Source of the DNA: Saururus chinensis
Taxonomy: Eukaryota; Streptophyta; Magnoliopsida; Piperales; Saururaceae
Assembly: GCA_035235625.1 (NCBI GenBank)
Contig: CP141140.1
Span: forward strand, 47,859,351 to 47,923,350
Reading direction: 5' to 3'
DNA length: 64,000 nucleotides
Position numbers and translations under genes: made by a program. This document shows positions 11,001 to 23,000 of this stretch, piece after piece; positions within the stretch are counted from its first letter, which is position 1, and each line of letters begins with the position of its first letter. The notes below the pieces were generated by a model. It was not told the DNA's origin and ran no database searches. It saw only the letters and a list, made by a program, of their open reading frames with translations.

Positions 11001-14000
11001 GAATCAAATCTAGAGAGCTTCTATCTATAATCTTTTCTATGATGATTCTCTCATTGATTCAAGTGATTGATTATTGATTTTTATCAAACTTAATTCATCA
11101 ATTCACCTGTGAAATCATACATTATTTGTTGAGAATTGATTATGAGAGTGAGTCTAAACCCTAGATCAAAAAACCACTGGTGAATGAATAGAAGACAATG
11201 AATGCACCATGGAGTTTGGTATTGCATGAAGCTGGAATCTAGGTCATCAAGTAGAGTCATTGGATTGTGATTGCACTGGGAAGATGAAACTTGTTCTCAA
11301 AACTCTATTCTATAGTGCGATGGGTTTTCTGCACTAAATTGGTGTGTTTGTTTTGTTTGTGCTAGATGGTTTAAATGGTTTGATTATCTTAATAAAGGGC
11401 TTAATTAATTGTGGATGTTTGTTAATGATATTAAGTTTTTACAAAGCACTAGTTCATTAAATTGGTTACTTGGGTTTTCACGTAGCAAAACACACTTGAA
11501 GTGATGTTTGGTGCGCATGCTCAAAACCCTCACTTCCCACCAAAGCAACTACATATTATTTCAATTCTTTGATGCATTACTATTATATCATAAAAAGTAT
11601 ACACCAAGAAACTTATTAAATATAACTGTTAATTTTATATGGGCTCCATCCTTGATGCATAAAAAAATTTATAGAAAATGTACATGCTAATGAATTGTTT
11701 AGTAACAATAACCCAGTAAAAACTAAGATACAGTTGCACAATTGTTTTATACATTTTATAATGTAAAAGTATTGAATTATGAGAAAGAGAGCAAAATCTG
11801 AATTAAGAGCTCTACTCAAAAAGGGTATTACTCATACTCTGTAATTAGCAGGTCTAATTGCAAACGATCAATTTGAGCTGCCCCAAGATGTCGATCAGGT
11901 GTCATATTGTAATCCCCAGTGTACAACATAGTACTCTCTCCAGACTTTGCATAAAACATTGCTGCCCCAATAACCTTGAAATTGAATTTACATGCAGAAG
12001 ATGTCATATAATATAACTTTACAACTAATCAGAAAAATGTTTTCATACTCTAAGAGCTTCCCTAAGATATAACAGTATTTAAAACATAAAAACTCCTTGC
12101 TTTTCATAAACCATGTCGGATGAACTGTCTGAGCAATGGTTCATCTCCTAGCTGAAAATGAACTAAAAATGTAGAATCGAAAGCATAAAATTACAGCATC
12201 TAGACCAACAATATAAGCATACTATGTAGAGGATTAGTTGAATGAGAATATGGAATGTCATATTTGTGAATTATCAACAAGTGCTTTGTAATCACAGCGC
12301 AACAAGTATAAAATGTATATATTTCCACTCCAAGTAAGATCATTTTTCCAATCCTAAAATATCAGCCAAGATCGGTTTTGAACTATATACTATATTTTCT
12401 CAAGAAATCCACTGACCATGACATAATTAGACTCCCCTTTTTAACATATCGCTGCCATCATTTGTGGCCTACCTAACAAATGTCAACACCACAAACAACC
12501 AACTTCAAGAAGCATAATGAACAATGAGATGAAGCTCACCATTAATATCATCGACATAAGCCTTTCCCATGGAAAGGCTAGTTTCATGAGATGAATGACA
12601 CAGGACAAATATTAACATGGTCGCTTCCTTGTCAAAATAACCAAATTGCTTTGTGTACACTTCGTAATCAGCCTTGAGGCTGCAAATCACCTAAAGAATT
12701 GCTAATCCTTCTCTACTTTTTTGTTCCTTGATTTGTTTAGCTATCCGAAACTAATGCACATATATTGTCCATGGCTTTTCATCAGCAAGAACAAGTAATC
12801 AGGTGCAATCATGCCTTAGGCCAGCCCCACTTATTAGAATCCTTATTGCACTTCTCATATTAGTTTATTATTTTTATGTTGTCTTTTATTTATGGTTGGA
12901 TTTAATTAAGATTGAGGATAAGGTCTAATTAGCGTTCATTTGGAGAAGGTTTGATAGCCTATTAATGTAGCTCTACAAACTCCCCTCTTATGGAACTGAG
13001 AAATTAGTCAATTAGTTCATTTTAATTATTTCCTGCCAAGCTCTCTCTTTCTCCCTTTTTCATACATTTCTGCCATGGATGCTCTGGTAGATCCGATCAC
13101 CTACAACATCAGTATCAGAGCATTGGTGTGCAGGTCATCTTGAGGCATACAGGGTTGAAGTTGTCTTGGGGAACCCTAGGTGGCCCATGTGACAGAACGT
13201 GTCGTGCTGCTGCTGAAGTGGAGGTAGCCAATTCATCTTGCGAGGGCCCAAAGTGATCCCATGGAGGTAGGCAGCTGGGGTGTCCAATTTCTTGGAGACA
13301 TTGACAACCTAAGTTCAGGTCTCTGTGAAGTCGGTCGGAGATGGTGTTGTGCAAGTGAAGTCCGCAGACTCGGAATTTTTTGCCTTCACCATTGTTGTGT
13401 AAGGGTCCAAGAAGGAAGAGGCTCTGATCCCGTGTTGCAGACCAGCCTAAATCTACAATGGCTTCAGCATAGGGGAAAAGGGGAGATAGAGAGAGGAAGG
13501 CAGAAAGGTAGCTAAACTAGGCAATTAAATATTAACTTCTCAATTTCATGTTCTACATAGTACATAAGAGACATATTAAGTAGGCATCAAAGCCTTTTCC
13601 AAATAGAATAAAAGTTCGGACTAAGAAATCAAATCATCCTAGGAACCCACTACTAATTGACATGGACTTAAATTGAACCATAACTAAACTAGGCAAGCAA
13701 TAAAGTCCCACATAATTAAGACTAATCAATCCCTGGGACAACATCTGCCTCCTTCAAAAGAAGGTAGAAATCAGCAATGATGGTGATACCTGAGCATATA
13801 ATGTTGCACCTTAGTAAACTCCTAGGCAACATAGTTCAACACCATCACCAACCATAACATTGAATGGATGCAACATGAAATTTTCAGCCGTAACTCACAT
13901 GCGACCACCTCGTTAATGAAGGAATAGGTACTCCATGTGTCAAGCAACACAAGCACTCTTAGCTCCATCTGACCATGGGCCCGCATGGTATAGAATGCAT

Positions 14001-17000
14001 TGACACCTTGATGTGCATTTAAAGATATCAACCAATGGATGTCATTGACCAGCATAGCCAAGTCCTCATCAAACTCAAACCACTGGTCCCACGTCTTCCT
14101 CAAAAACGAACATTTGCCAACTCTTCCAACGACGTCCAACAGTATATTTCTCATCATCGTTATAGCAACACCCCTTGGGAGTATCTAGCATTCATCACCA
14201 AATGGTGATGCCATCTTCTAATCTTCTTGCCCGCCCACATCTAGATGCTTTGGTAATGGTAATGGTAATGGTAATGGCGAACACGAGAGAGCAAGCCGAA
14301 TTGCCCGCACCATCTCATCCAAAATAGAATAGGAAGTATGAGTGAGGTAATGGTAAAAGCCCTTGTAGGGCGCAATTTTCTGTGTGGATTTCGGCATCAA
14401 AAGTGCAGTGAAAATGAAAGAAGTGTCAAGCCGAGAGACCCACTCTTCCAACATCCTCACCTTTGAACATCAAAAAGGTAAGGCAGACCCCTCCATGTGG
14501 AAGTAGGCCAAATCAATTTTTTCGATTCAGGTGTGCAGTGGAAACGAAAGAAGCATCATTCCCACAAGACCCACTCTTCAGACATCACCTTTGAAGTGGA
14601 AAGGTACGGTGAACTGGTCAAGCCTCGATATACCTCTCACCATCACAAGGTTGACGCCACGTCCGTCTGCCTCAATACTAGAATCAGCCACTTGGGAGCT
14701 AGGGCTCCAAACAACAGAAAGACAGTTTTAATGAAAGCCCAACTTGGATCCAAAAACTGCAGCGTGAAAACCCACCTGCACACCCTTGCTTATCCAGACT
14801 TGCAAACTACTCAACTGGATCCACTAGTTATGGGGTCTTTAATGGCACCCTTGTCTAGAGCCACCTAACCGCCATTTTGCATGGCCAGCAACCCCAGTTG
14901 CCCTTCCTTAGCGCAACTGCATGCAATTGCTTCTTACTAGTCCGGTAGTCCCCTCCACCCTTGCCGCCAAGGGCTCTATTGCAACAACTTCCACACCAAG
15001 CCCCCCCCTTTAGTGACATTATGATTTACAAGAATTGTACGATCCCTTCCATGATGACTATAGGCATAATCGTTGTCACTCCAAGGGACATGGCTGGCGA
15101 TTTGGCAATCAGCCCCAGGACAGGACTGACAAAAGGCATATCCAAGCTCTCCTAGCCCACCTCACCTTTCTTATATTCAAGGATGATGAACGGGAGTGGA
15201 TCTTATTATTCATTTGATTCCATTGCAGGTCTAATCATTCATTTGATTCCATTGCACCACCGACACTGAAGGGATTGATGTGTGGCTTTGTCCCACATGG
15301 AGAGTCACACTCTATGATGGCTTGACCGTACCTCACTCACAATTCATAGGCTACTTGGGATGAGATGGAGAGGGCTTTGATTGTTCACTTTGGACCATCC
15401 ACTTGTAAAAACTTCAACAATTGGTCTCTCATGTCTGCCAAAAGACTACTTGTCAATGAATACACAGACAACTTTGAGAAATTGGCAACTTGAGTTTGTC
15501 ACAAGCCCAAAGATAATTTGGTCAGCACATGTTTTAAAGGCCAGAATGATGACATAGCTAACAAGGTGAAAGTTATCAAGCCTCATACCTTAATAGAGAC
15601 ATTCATGATGCCCGCGCTTGTGAGGATCAATGGTGTGCACTTCAACATTTGCAGTCATCATCCTCTTTATACCTGCCTATGTCTACCAAGCCTACCACTA
15701 CAGTTCCAGTCAACAAGCTTTCTTAGGAAGAGATGGATGTCCAACACTCCATGAAGCTCTGCTATAATTGTGACAAGAAAATGCTCGTAGACATCGTCGC
15801 AAGAGTATTCACACATAAATTACCAAGGAGCTTGAGGGACTGGTGATCGAGTTTGATGCAGACATGGCTTTGTTTGTCAATGATCTCCCTACATGCACAT
15901 CAGGGCATTAATGCTCCATATACCATGTAGATCAATGATCAAATAGAGCGGCAAGTGTTTGTGTTGGTCAACATTGTGGCACCCTGGCGTGGATACCATG
16001 CCCTACATCACACCCATTCCTTCACTAATAAGGTGGTTGCACATGAGCTAAGACTGAAAATAACAAATTCCCTCCAATGTTAGAATTGGTGATGGTGCCA
16101 AATTGCTCTGCATGGCCATTTGTTGTGGTGCAACATTATATTATCAAGGTGTCACCATCACTGTTGATATCTAACCTCCCAAAGGGGGCAGATGTGGGGT
16201 ACCCTAGAAAAGGTAGAATGGGTCTTTGAACACATGCAGCCCTCCCACTTGACAGGGCAATTTGTCATCTTAGCGCTCAACCTCCAGAGAAGCTGCACAT
16301 TATTATGCAGCCTTGATAACAAGGTTAGGCTGAAGCATTGGTGGAGGGTCATGACATGCCTTAGGCCTGACCCATTTAATAGAATGCTTAGTGGGCTTTT
16401 TATAATGTAGTCTTTTGTTTATGGTTGGATTTGATTAGGAATTGATTAAGGCTTTAGATTGGATTTGATTGAGGATAAAATCCAATAAGAATTTATTTGG
16501 AGAAGGCATGATAGCCTATTTAATGTAGCTCTATGTGCTCCCCTGTTATTGAATTGAGAAATTATTATCAGTTACTGTTAATTATTTCTTCCCACTCTTT
16601 CTATCACCCCTTTCCCTATGTTTCTGCCATTGATGCTCTTCTAGATCCAGTGAAGTACAACATCAGGTCACCATTTAGATCATGCATGAGGAGTGTTCTG
16701 CAGCTTCAACATAATTAAGCATCCTTGGAAGATTCTATAGTTGATAATGTGCTTACTGTTTTTCATTAAAATCCATTTTCCTCAGCAGGACTGCCCATCT
16801 CATAAAACCATCTGAATGTTTTAATCAACACTTCGATATCTGGATCCAATCAAATGCTTGGGCAGGTCAGCCTGAGAACAGAAATGGTGACATTCTGTAT
16901 ATAATACATTATTCCTGATCAAAAAAAGAGCTGGTTTAATGACAACTGTTTGAACAGGCATTGTAACCCTTATGGACTGCTGTTAACCCCTCAGTCCCAA

Positions 17001-20000
17001 CTGCCCTAGTTTGCACACCTGGATTGAGTTGTCAATTTGTTCTCTGTTTATGAAAATTTGAACTGACTGACGATCTGGTACTAATTATATGGGGAAGAAT
17101 ATAAAAGAATGAAGTAAAGAAAAAGGAAATGGATCCGGAAATTCATCACAGGAGGTTTTTTGCCAAGAGTGGGATTTTGATCAATTTAATATATAAGACA
17201 GAGAAGCACCAAAATCTCCAGAAAGGATTGCCAAGCAGTATATAGCTAATTTTCTAGTTTCAATCTGCCAGATAGTCCGAACTCCTTGCCCAATTTAGCC
17301 TTTTCTATGATTTTGTAAAGGCCATCATAACTTCATAAGAAACTCAGTTTTTCTAACTACTTTTTAAGTCTGATTTGTCATTAAACTCAGCAGCTAGAGT
17401 TGATCTAATTCTTGTAGAAATTAGAGTCATATTTTAGTGGAATTGCCTAGTTTATGAGTTAGTTAGCACTGTTATAAAAAGGTCCTTTGTCAGTTATATA
17501 TTCTAGTTCTGATAAAAAAAATCATGAAATTCGCTCATTTAATACTTTTTTTAATTACTGTTCTATCCATTGTTGTGAAAGGTAAGGTGAGGCAAGGGAT
17601 TTCACTTTGAAATGGTGAGGCATATTACTCAGCGCATGAGGCCTAAGCCCCATATTCTTGACATTTCAAGAATAAACAATGCATGATAGTCAAAATATTT
17701 ATATTCAAATTATTATTTAAAAATTGGCACCTAATTGCACTGAGGCTCTAGAAAGTCATCCAAATGGACTAGAATATTTTTGAGCACTTTGCTTGATGAG
17801 GCAAACACATTTGGTTATATGCCTATACTAATCATTTTGAGCTACTTTTTCAAATATTGGTGCTATCTTCGTTAAAATCTCTCTATTGCTCTTACTTCGA
17901 AATTTCACATGTGACTAGTTGGTTTCTCTTTTTGTACAGTTTAGAGCAACAATCTAAGTTCCTTTAAGTGTTGCATAAAACTCCAATGTCATGCTACAAG
18001 TAAACAGCCAAGGGTCTGTTTGGATTAGTGAAAAGCGAAGAAAAGGAAATGAATCTTCTTAAAATTCCCCAGTGGAGTTTTCATTGTTTGGTGTTATAGT
18101 AAAAATTGAGAAAAAATGGATAAAAAATTGACCCAAAAACTTTCCACCCATCAACCCATGAATTTTGGGAGAAAATCAGCGTATTAAAGACTTAGGTCTT
18201 GCCATTACAGCTACTACCACCACCTTCACTACCGCCGTTGCCACCATTGCTGTTGCTGCTACCACCACTATCACCGTTGTTGTCACCACTACTACCACCA
18301 TCACCACTGCCATCACCAACCCCGCTACCACTACTGTCATCAACTCAACACTACCACCAATGCTACAGCCACAACCGCTATTACCACCACCACCATCACC
18401 ACCTTTGCAACCGTCACCACCGTCACCACTATCACCACCACAACCACAGCCACAGCCACAACTATATCCATCACCACCAACCTGCCGCCACCACCGCGGC
18501 CACTACCACCACTGCCACCACCCCCACTGCCATCGCTGCTGCCGCCACCACCGCCGCTGCCACTACCACTACCGCCGCCGTTATCACCACCACCGTCGTC
18601 ATCGCCACTGCCACTACCACTACCAATGTCGTCGCCACCATCGTCGCTGCCACAACTACTACTACCACCACCATCACCACTACTATTACCGCCACCGCCA
18701 CCACGACTGTTACTATTAATTTTCTCTAACATCATTTGTGTAACCAAACAGTAAAAATTTTTAAGAATCTCCTAGTTTCTCTTTCACCTGGATTCACTTT
18801 CTCTTTCTTTTTCTCTTTTTCTTTTCATTTCTCCCGGTTTCCACCAATCCAAATAGACCCTAAGAGTTCGAGAGAAAATACACAAGCCTAGCACTACCCA
18901 TCAACAACAGAACCTACAATACTGATCTCAGGCGTTTATAGTTTAGATGACACTTCAAGAAAAGGAATCCCATGTTGAACATACAGCTTTAGAGTCCATA
19001 GTTAATATACATAATCATATATTTCACAAACAAGCACAACTCACATGTTAGGCACTAATTTCTTCAACAATCATTGTGCATAAGTGTAATGGAAAGAGAA
19101 AAGAAATGATATGGCAGAATAAGTCTTACATGCCCTGCATAATAAGCACGAATTTGAAGCTCAACATCAACTTGCACAGTCTGCTTTAAGTCAACAGCTA
19201 CAACTGACATGAACAGATGACAAGATTACTTACAAGAAATAATTCTACTGAAAATCCAAAAGCATTAAACCATATATGAAACCACTGGATCTGACATGGA
19301 GTGGGAATTCTTTCCCAGAATACTAATAATCCCATATTAGGTTCAATTGCCCTTCACCTTAAGAAGACAATTGATTTAGTTACAAGATATAGTTTTTACT
19401 TTAGAAGGTAAAATTGTAATAAATATTGCCATACCAGAACAGTGACAAAACCATCGTCATTGAAATAACCAATGTTTGGAAAGCCTACCCTTTTCCCTTT
19501 TATGTACAAGCCAAAAGAATGAGAATTTAAATAACAATCCCAACAACTAGAGTGATCTCAGAATGCTCACAACATCCATAATGCATTTGGCACGCCCATA
19601 ATCGCATCTACAAGAATATATTCCATGAGGCAAAACATAATATACTTGTGAGGCATGGAAAGATTTACATACAAAACCCCCCTTCAATGTGAAGCGAAAA
19701 TCATGGGATTTCGGTCTAGTCAATCTTCCACTATCATTTAATACATTAGAATCGCTAGAGGTAACAACCATTAATACCAAAACTCAATTCTTAGCTTTCA
19801 AGCTTTTTCACCATTATGGGATACAAGAAAAATAAGAAGAGGTTACAACCAAATAGAACTTTCTTGAATATCTTTTCTTGAAGTGGATGAGCGTGGCTTC
19901 AAATGGCTTCAAAAGCCTTCTTATTTCATATCTACTCCCTTCTTCTCTTCTAAAACGTAATTAGAGCAATAACCTGCGAACGGGAAGCATGGAAATTGAA

Positions 20001-23000
20001 AGAGGTCGGGAAAGGAATAGGGCATAGGAAGGGAAGAGGGATAGAACTCTTTGACTCTGCACTAAGAGGATTATGCCAGAGTCTGCACCAAACGGAGATA
20101 AACTTACAGAGCCCGCACCATGGTTCGCAATATCAGAGATATATCTGTATTTGTCAACTGATTGAAACAAGATATGGGGCAAGATTATATTTTTTTTATG
20201 TATGCAAAATCTGAGATATATCTCAAATATTGGCAATATATATGAGATTATTGATCATGTTTTCTACTTGATAAATGTAATTTATGTTGGTATAATGAAT
20301 TCACATGGTGTTATGATGGCTTTAGATTAATATTAGAATTTTTAGATGTTAATGTATGCTTAGATTAACCAAATACTTGTAAAAACATTTTTCGGTCGCC
20401 AATACTTTATTCTCTCCAATATATCCTATCATTAAGTCACCAATAAAAGATAATGTGAACCATGGCCCATACTGGAAAGCATGGTCAGTCAGCACTGAAC
20501 ACAGGCAGAATTCATTTTAGAAGAAGCACATGTTAATAAAACTCCAAAGCATTGATTATTTTCATTAACAAACTTTCTACCTTGAAAGGGCTTGTATGAA
20601 AGGAGAGCATTGACTTTGATGAAATATTCTCACCCATGGTGAAGATGTCATCCATTCAAATCTTATGATTGGTAGCAAGTGTGGACTGAAAGGTTGAAGG
20701 ACCAAAAAAAAGTGGTCTTATTTTCATGTATATAAAGTGTACTTTAAATGAATTTACCTGGATACTCTCGCCCATGTTTGTTTTATACTTAATTCCTAAT
20801 TTTTGGGTAAATGATCTAAATGATATTATCAAATTAATAATGAAAAAAGAATATTTGATGAAAAGCTTGATTGGCATGTCTATCAGTAGAAGTCATACAT
20901 ACATTAATGGAAGAAATGGCTTCTCCAACCTTTTCAACCTAGCATTATCTCTACTCATTTCCTAAGGAAATGAACTTATTTTGATTTACAAACATGTTCG
21001 AGGAGACTCAGGGCTCCTCAGAGGCAATAGCAGATGCAGGCAAGGTTCTGCAATGACTCAAATTGATCACTTCAGCACTGCAGCCTAAAGGATTAAAGGA
21101 ATAAGATGGTCGATTTAGCAAATTGAGATGTGGGTAATATTTCTCATTACTAGGCTTGATCGCTATAGTGGGTTTGGACTGGTTGATGAGAAAAGGTAAG
21201 GGAGGGATTCTCATGGGGCAAAAATGGATGAAAGAGAACAATTAGTATTGTTGTAAAAGAGCAATAAAGTAAAGTTTGAGACATTTGAAGGTCTGGTTTA
21301 ATATAAAAATCTATGATTATGATTGTGACAGCAACTATGGTGGGGGATTCAAGAACATATGTGAGTTTGGTTAATAAGATTTAGTGATGGGTGACGTGGA
21401 GTGAAGATACTTACTAGATTTGAAGACATTGACGAAAACTGATTGTACAGGAAGATTGGGCTGAAGAAGGAGAGGAGTTGCAGGAAAGAGGAGAAAAGGT
21501 CAGTGAAGAAAGGAAGAAGTGGATGAAGCCAAACGTAATCCAAAGAGAGTGCTTGGAGCAACTAACAAACTTACTCAAAGAAACAAAAAGAAAAAAAATT
21601 ACATTCGTTGGGATCTAGGTTGTTACAATTAAACAGACTCCAAGGGTTGCAAATAAGGTAATTGCTGATTGTTACAAGACTCTCTAATTAACTTCTACAA
21701 TACTTATTGTGCACGTGCACTTGATTCATCACTTGTCTTTATTCCAGTACACTAAACTATTACTTCTGTTTATTTCAGTACATTAGGCTAGTTTCCCTTA
21801 TGTCAGTGGCCGAGTGGCATTGTTATTTAATTGTGAACTTGTGATAGGCACACTAGTGGACCACGAGATAACCAGGCCTACTAGCAACACGACTCCCAAT
21901 GTGGGAGGGCGCGACTCCCCATAAAGGGTCATCTCCCTCCTTGGTTCGGCATGCTTGAATATTAGTTTTACTCTTTTGTTATTTTACTACTTCTTCCTCT
22001 CTTCACTGCGTAGAACTCCTTGTGCCGATTGTGCCCACATCGGGCACATCATAAAGTTTTTTTCTTAGCATAACTCAATACAACAAATAGACTCTAAATA
22101 AAAATATATTCCTAAGTGTAGTTAGAGAAATGTCCCCTTCTGGCTGAAGTAGGGCATAGGAAGGTGAAGTGAATCTTCAAATATATTTGACGTTCCACAA
22201 AGGCATGTGTTGTCACCCTAAATTAGATTTAGATTCCTGTTTTAGTCTGATATCTAATAGTTAAACTCCTTTATTTAGAATTGGAATAAGGATTGTTTCC
22301 TTGTCCCATTCGAATTAATTTAAATTTTCTCTATATATTTTGTAATCCAGAGAAGATTAGGCATTCAGAAATCAAATTCAGAAGTTAGAATATTTTTAAT
22401 TTGTCTCTCAGTTATCCTTCTTCCCCCCTTTCTCCTTAATTATCCCTGTGTAGGCACCCTGGCCTACATCAGCATGCTTAATACTTTTGGAGGTGGTAAG
22501 GATTTGTTAGAAGAATATGCACATGTGGAGATGGATAAGACTTGAGTCAAGGAAATCTACTTCCCGTTACATATTCAGCTTTGTTGACGGAGCCATCTCA
22601 TAGAATTATAAATTGCAACAATGTGTTGCATTGTCCAGTGTGAAGACTGAGTACACCGTCATAATCAAAGCTTGCAACAAATTGTCATGAGTGAAGAGAT
22701 TCCTAAGTGAGCTAGGTATAAAATAAAACGTGTTGTCCATGATGACGGTAAAAATTGCATCCATGTCAGCATGAGTTCAAGTACTCTCTCTGGATCCAAA
22801 CACATCAATATGAAATAACATACATAGGGCGCGTGCTGAAAAAAAGCTCTTGGAGCTAAAGTAGATCCATACGGATAAAATGCTTAGCATATGATGACAA
22901 AAGGATGCGCCTGAGAAGAAGTATTAGTCATATAGAGGTTCAGCCAGAGTGGACGGTACTTGGCATGCTGTAGAGTGGAGGCCCAACTCATGATTCAAGA

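Larger units (their letters stand above)
12801..16665 (+). mobile_element. LTR retrotransposon fossil in intron 5 (element 3)
   Basis: Two direct repeats of about 310 bp, 12801-13111 and 16349-16665, share CATGCCTTAGGCC, TTATGGTTGGATTT, GATAGCCTATT and end in TACAACATCA. A primer-site-like TATCAGAGC follows the left one, and a purine tract (GGTGGAGGG) precedes the right one. Protease-like sequence reading left to right lies at about 15880-16080. A related protease-like segment reading the other way lies at about 13820-14160 ([12 protein letters not shown]). The interior therefore contains an inverted piece of the same kind of element. The copy is old, with many breaks, and its gag and pol are barely readable. 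Family is probably Ty3/gypsy (retropepsin type, CATCA ends as in element 2). Confidence 0.75.

Noticed and set aside
18165-18747. Open frames of 135-184 codons on both strands
   Set aside because: They are produced by the ACC/CAC triplet array, have one- or two-residue composition in every frame, and lie within an intronic TIR element.
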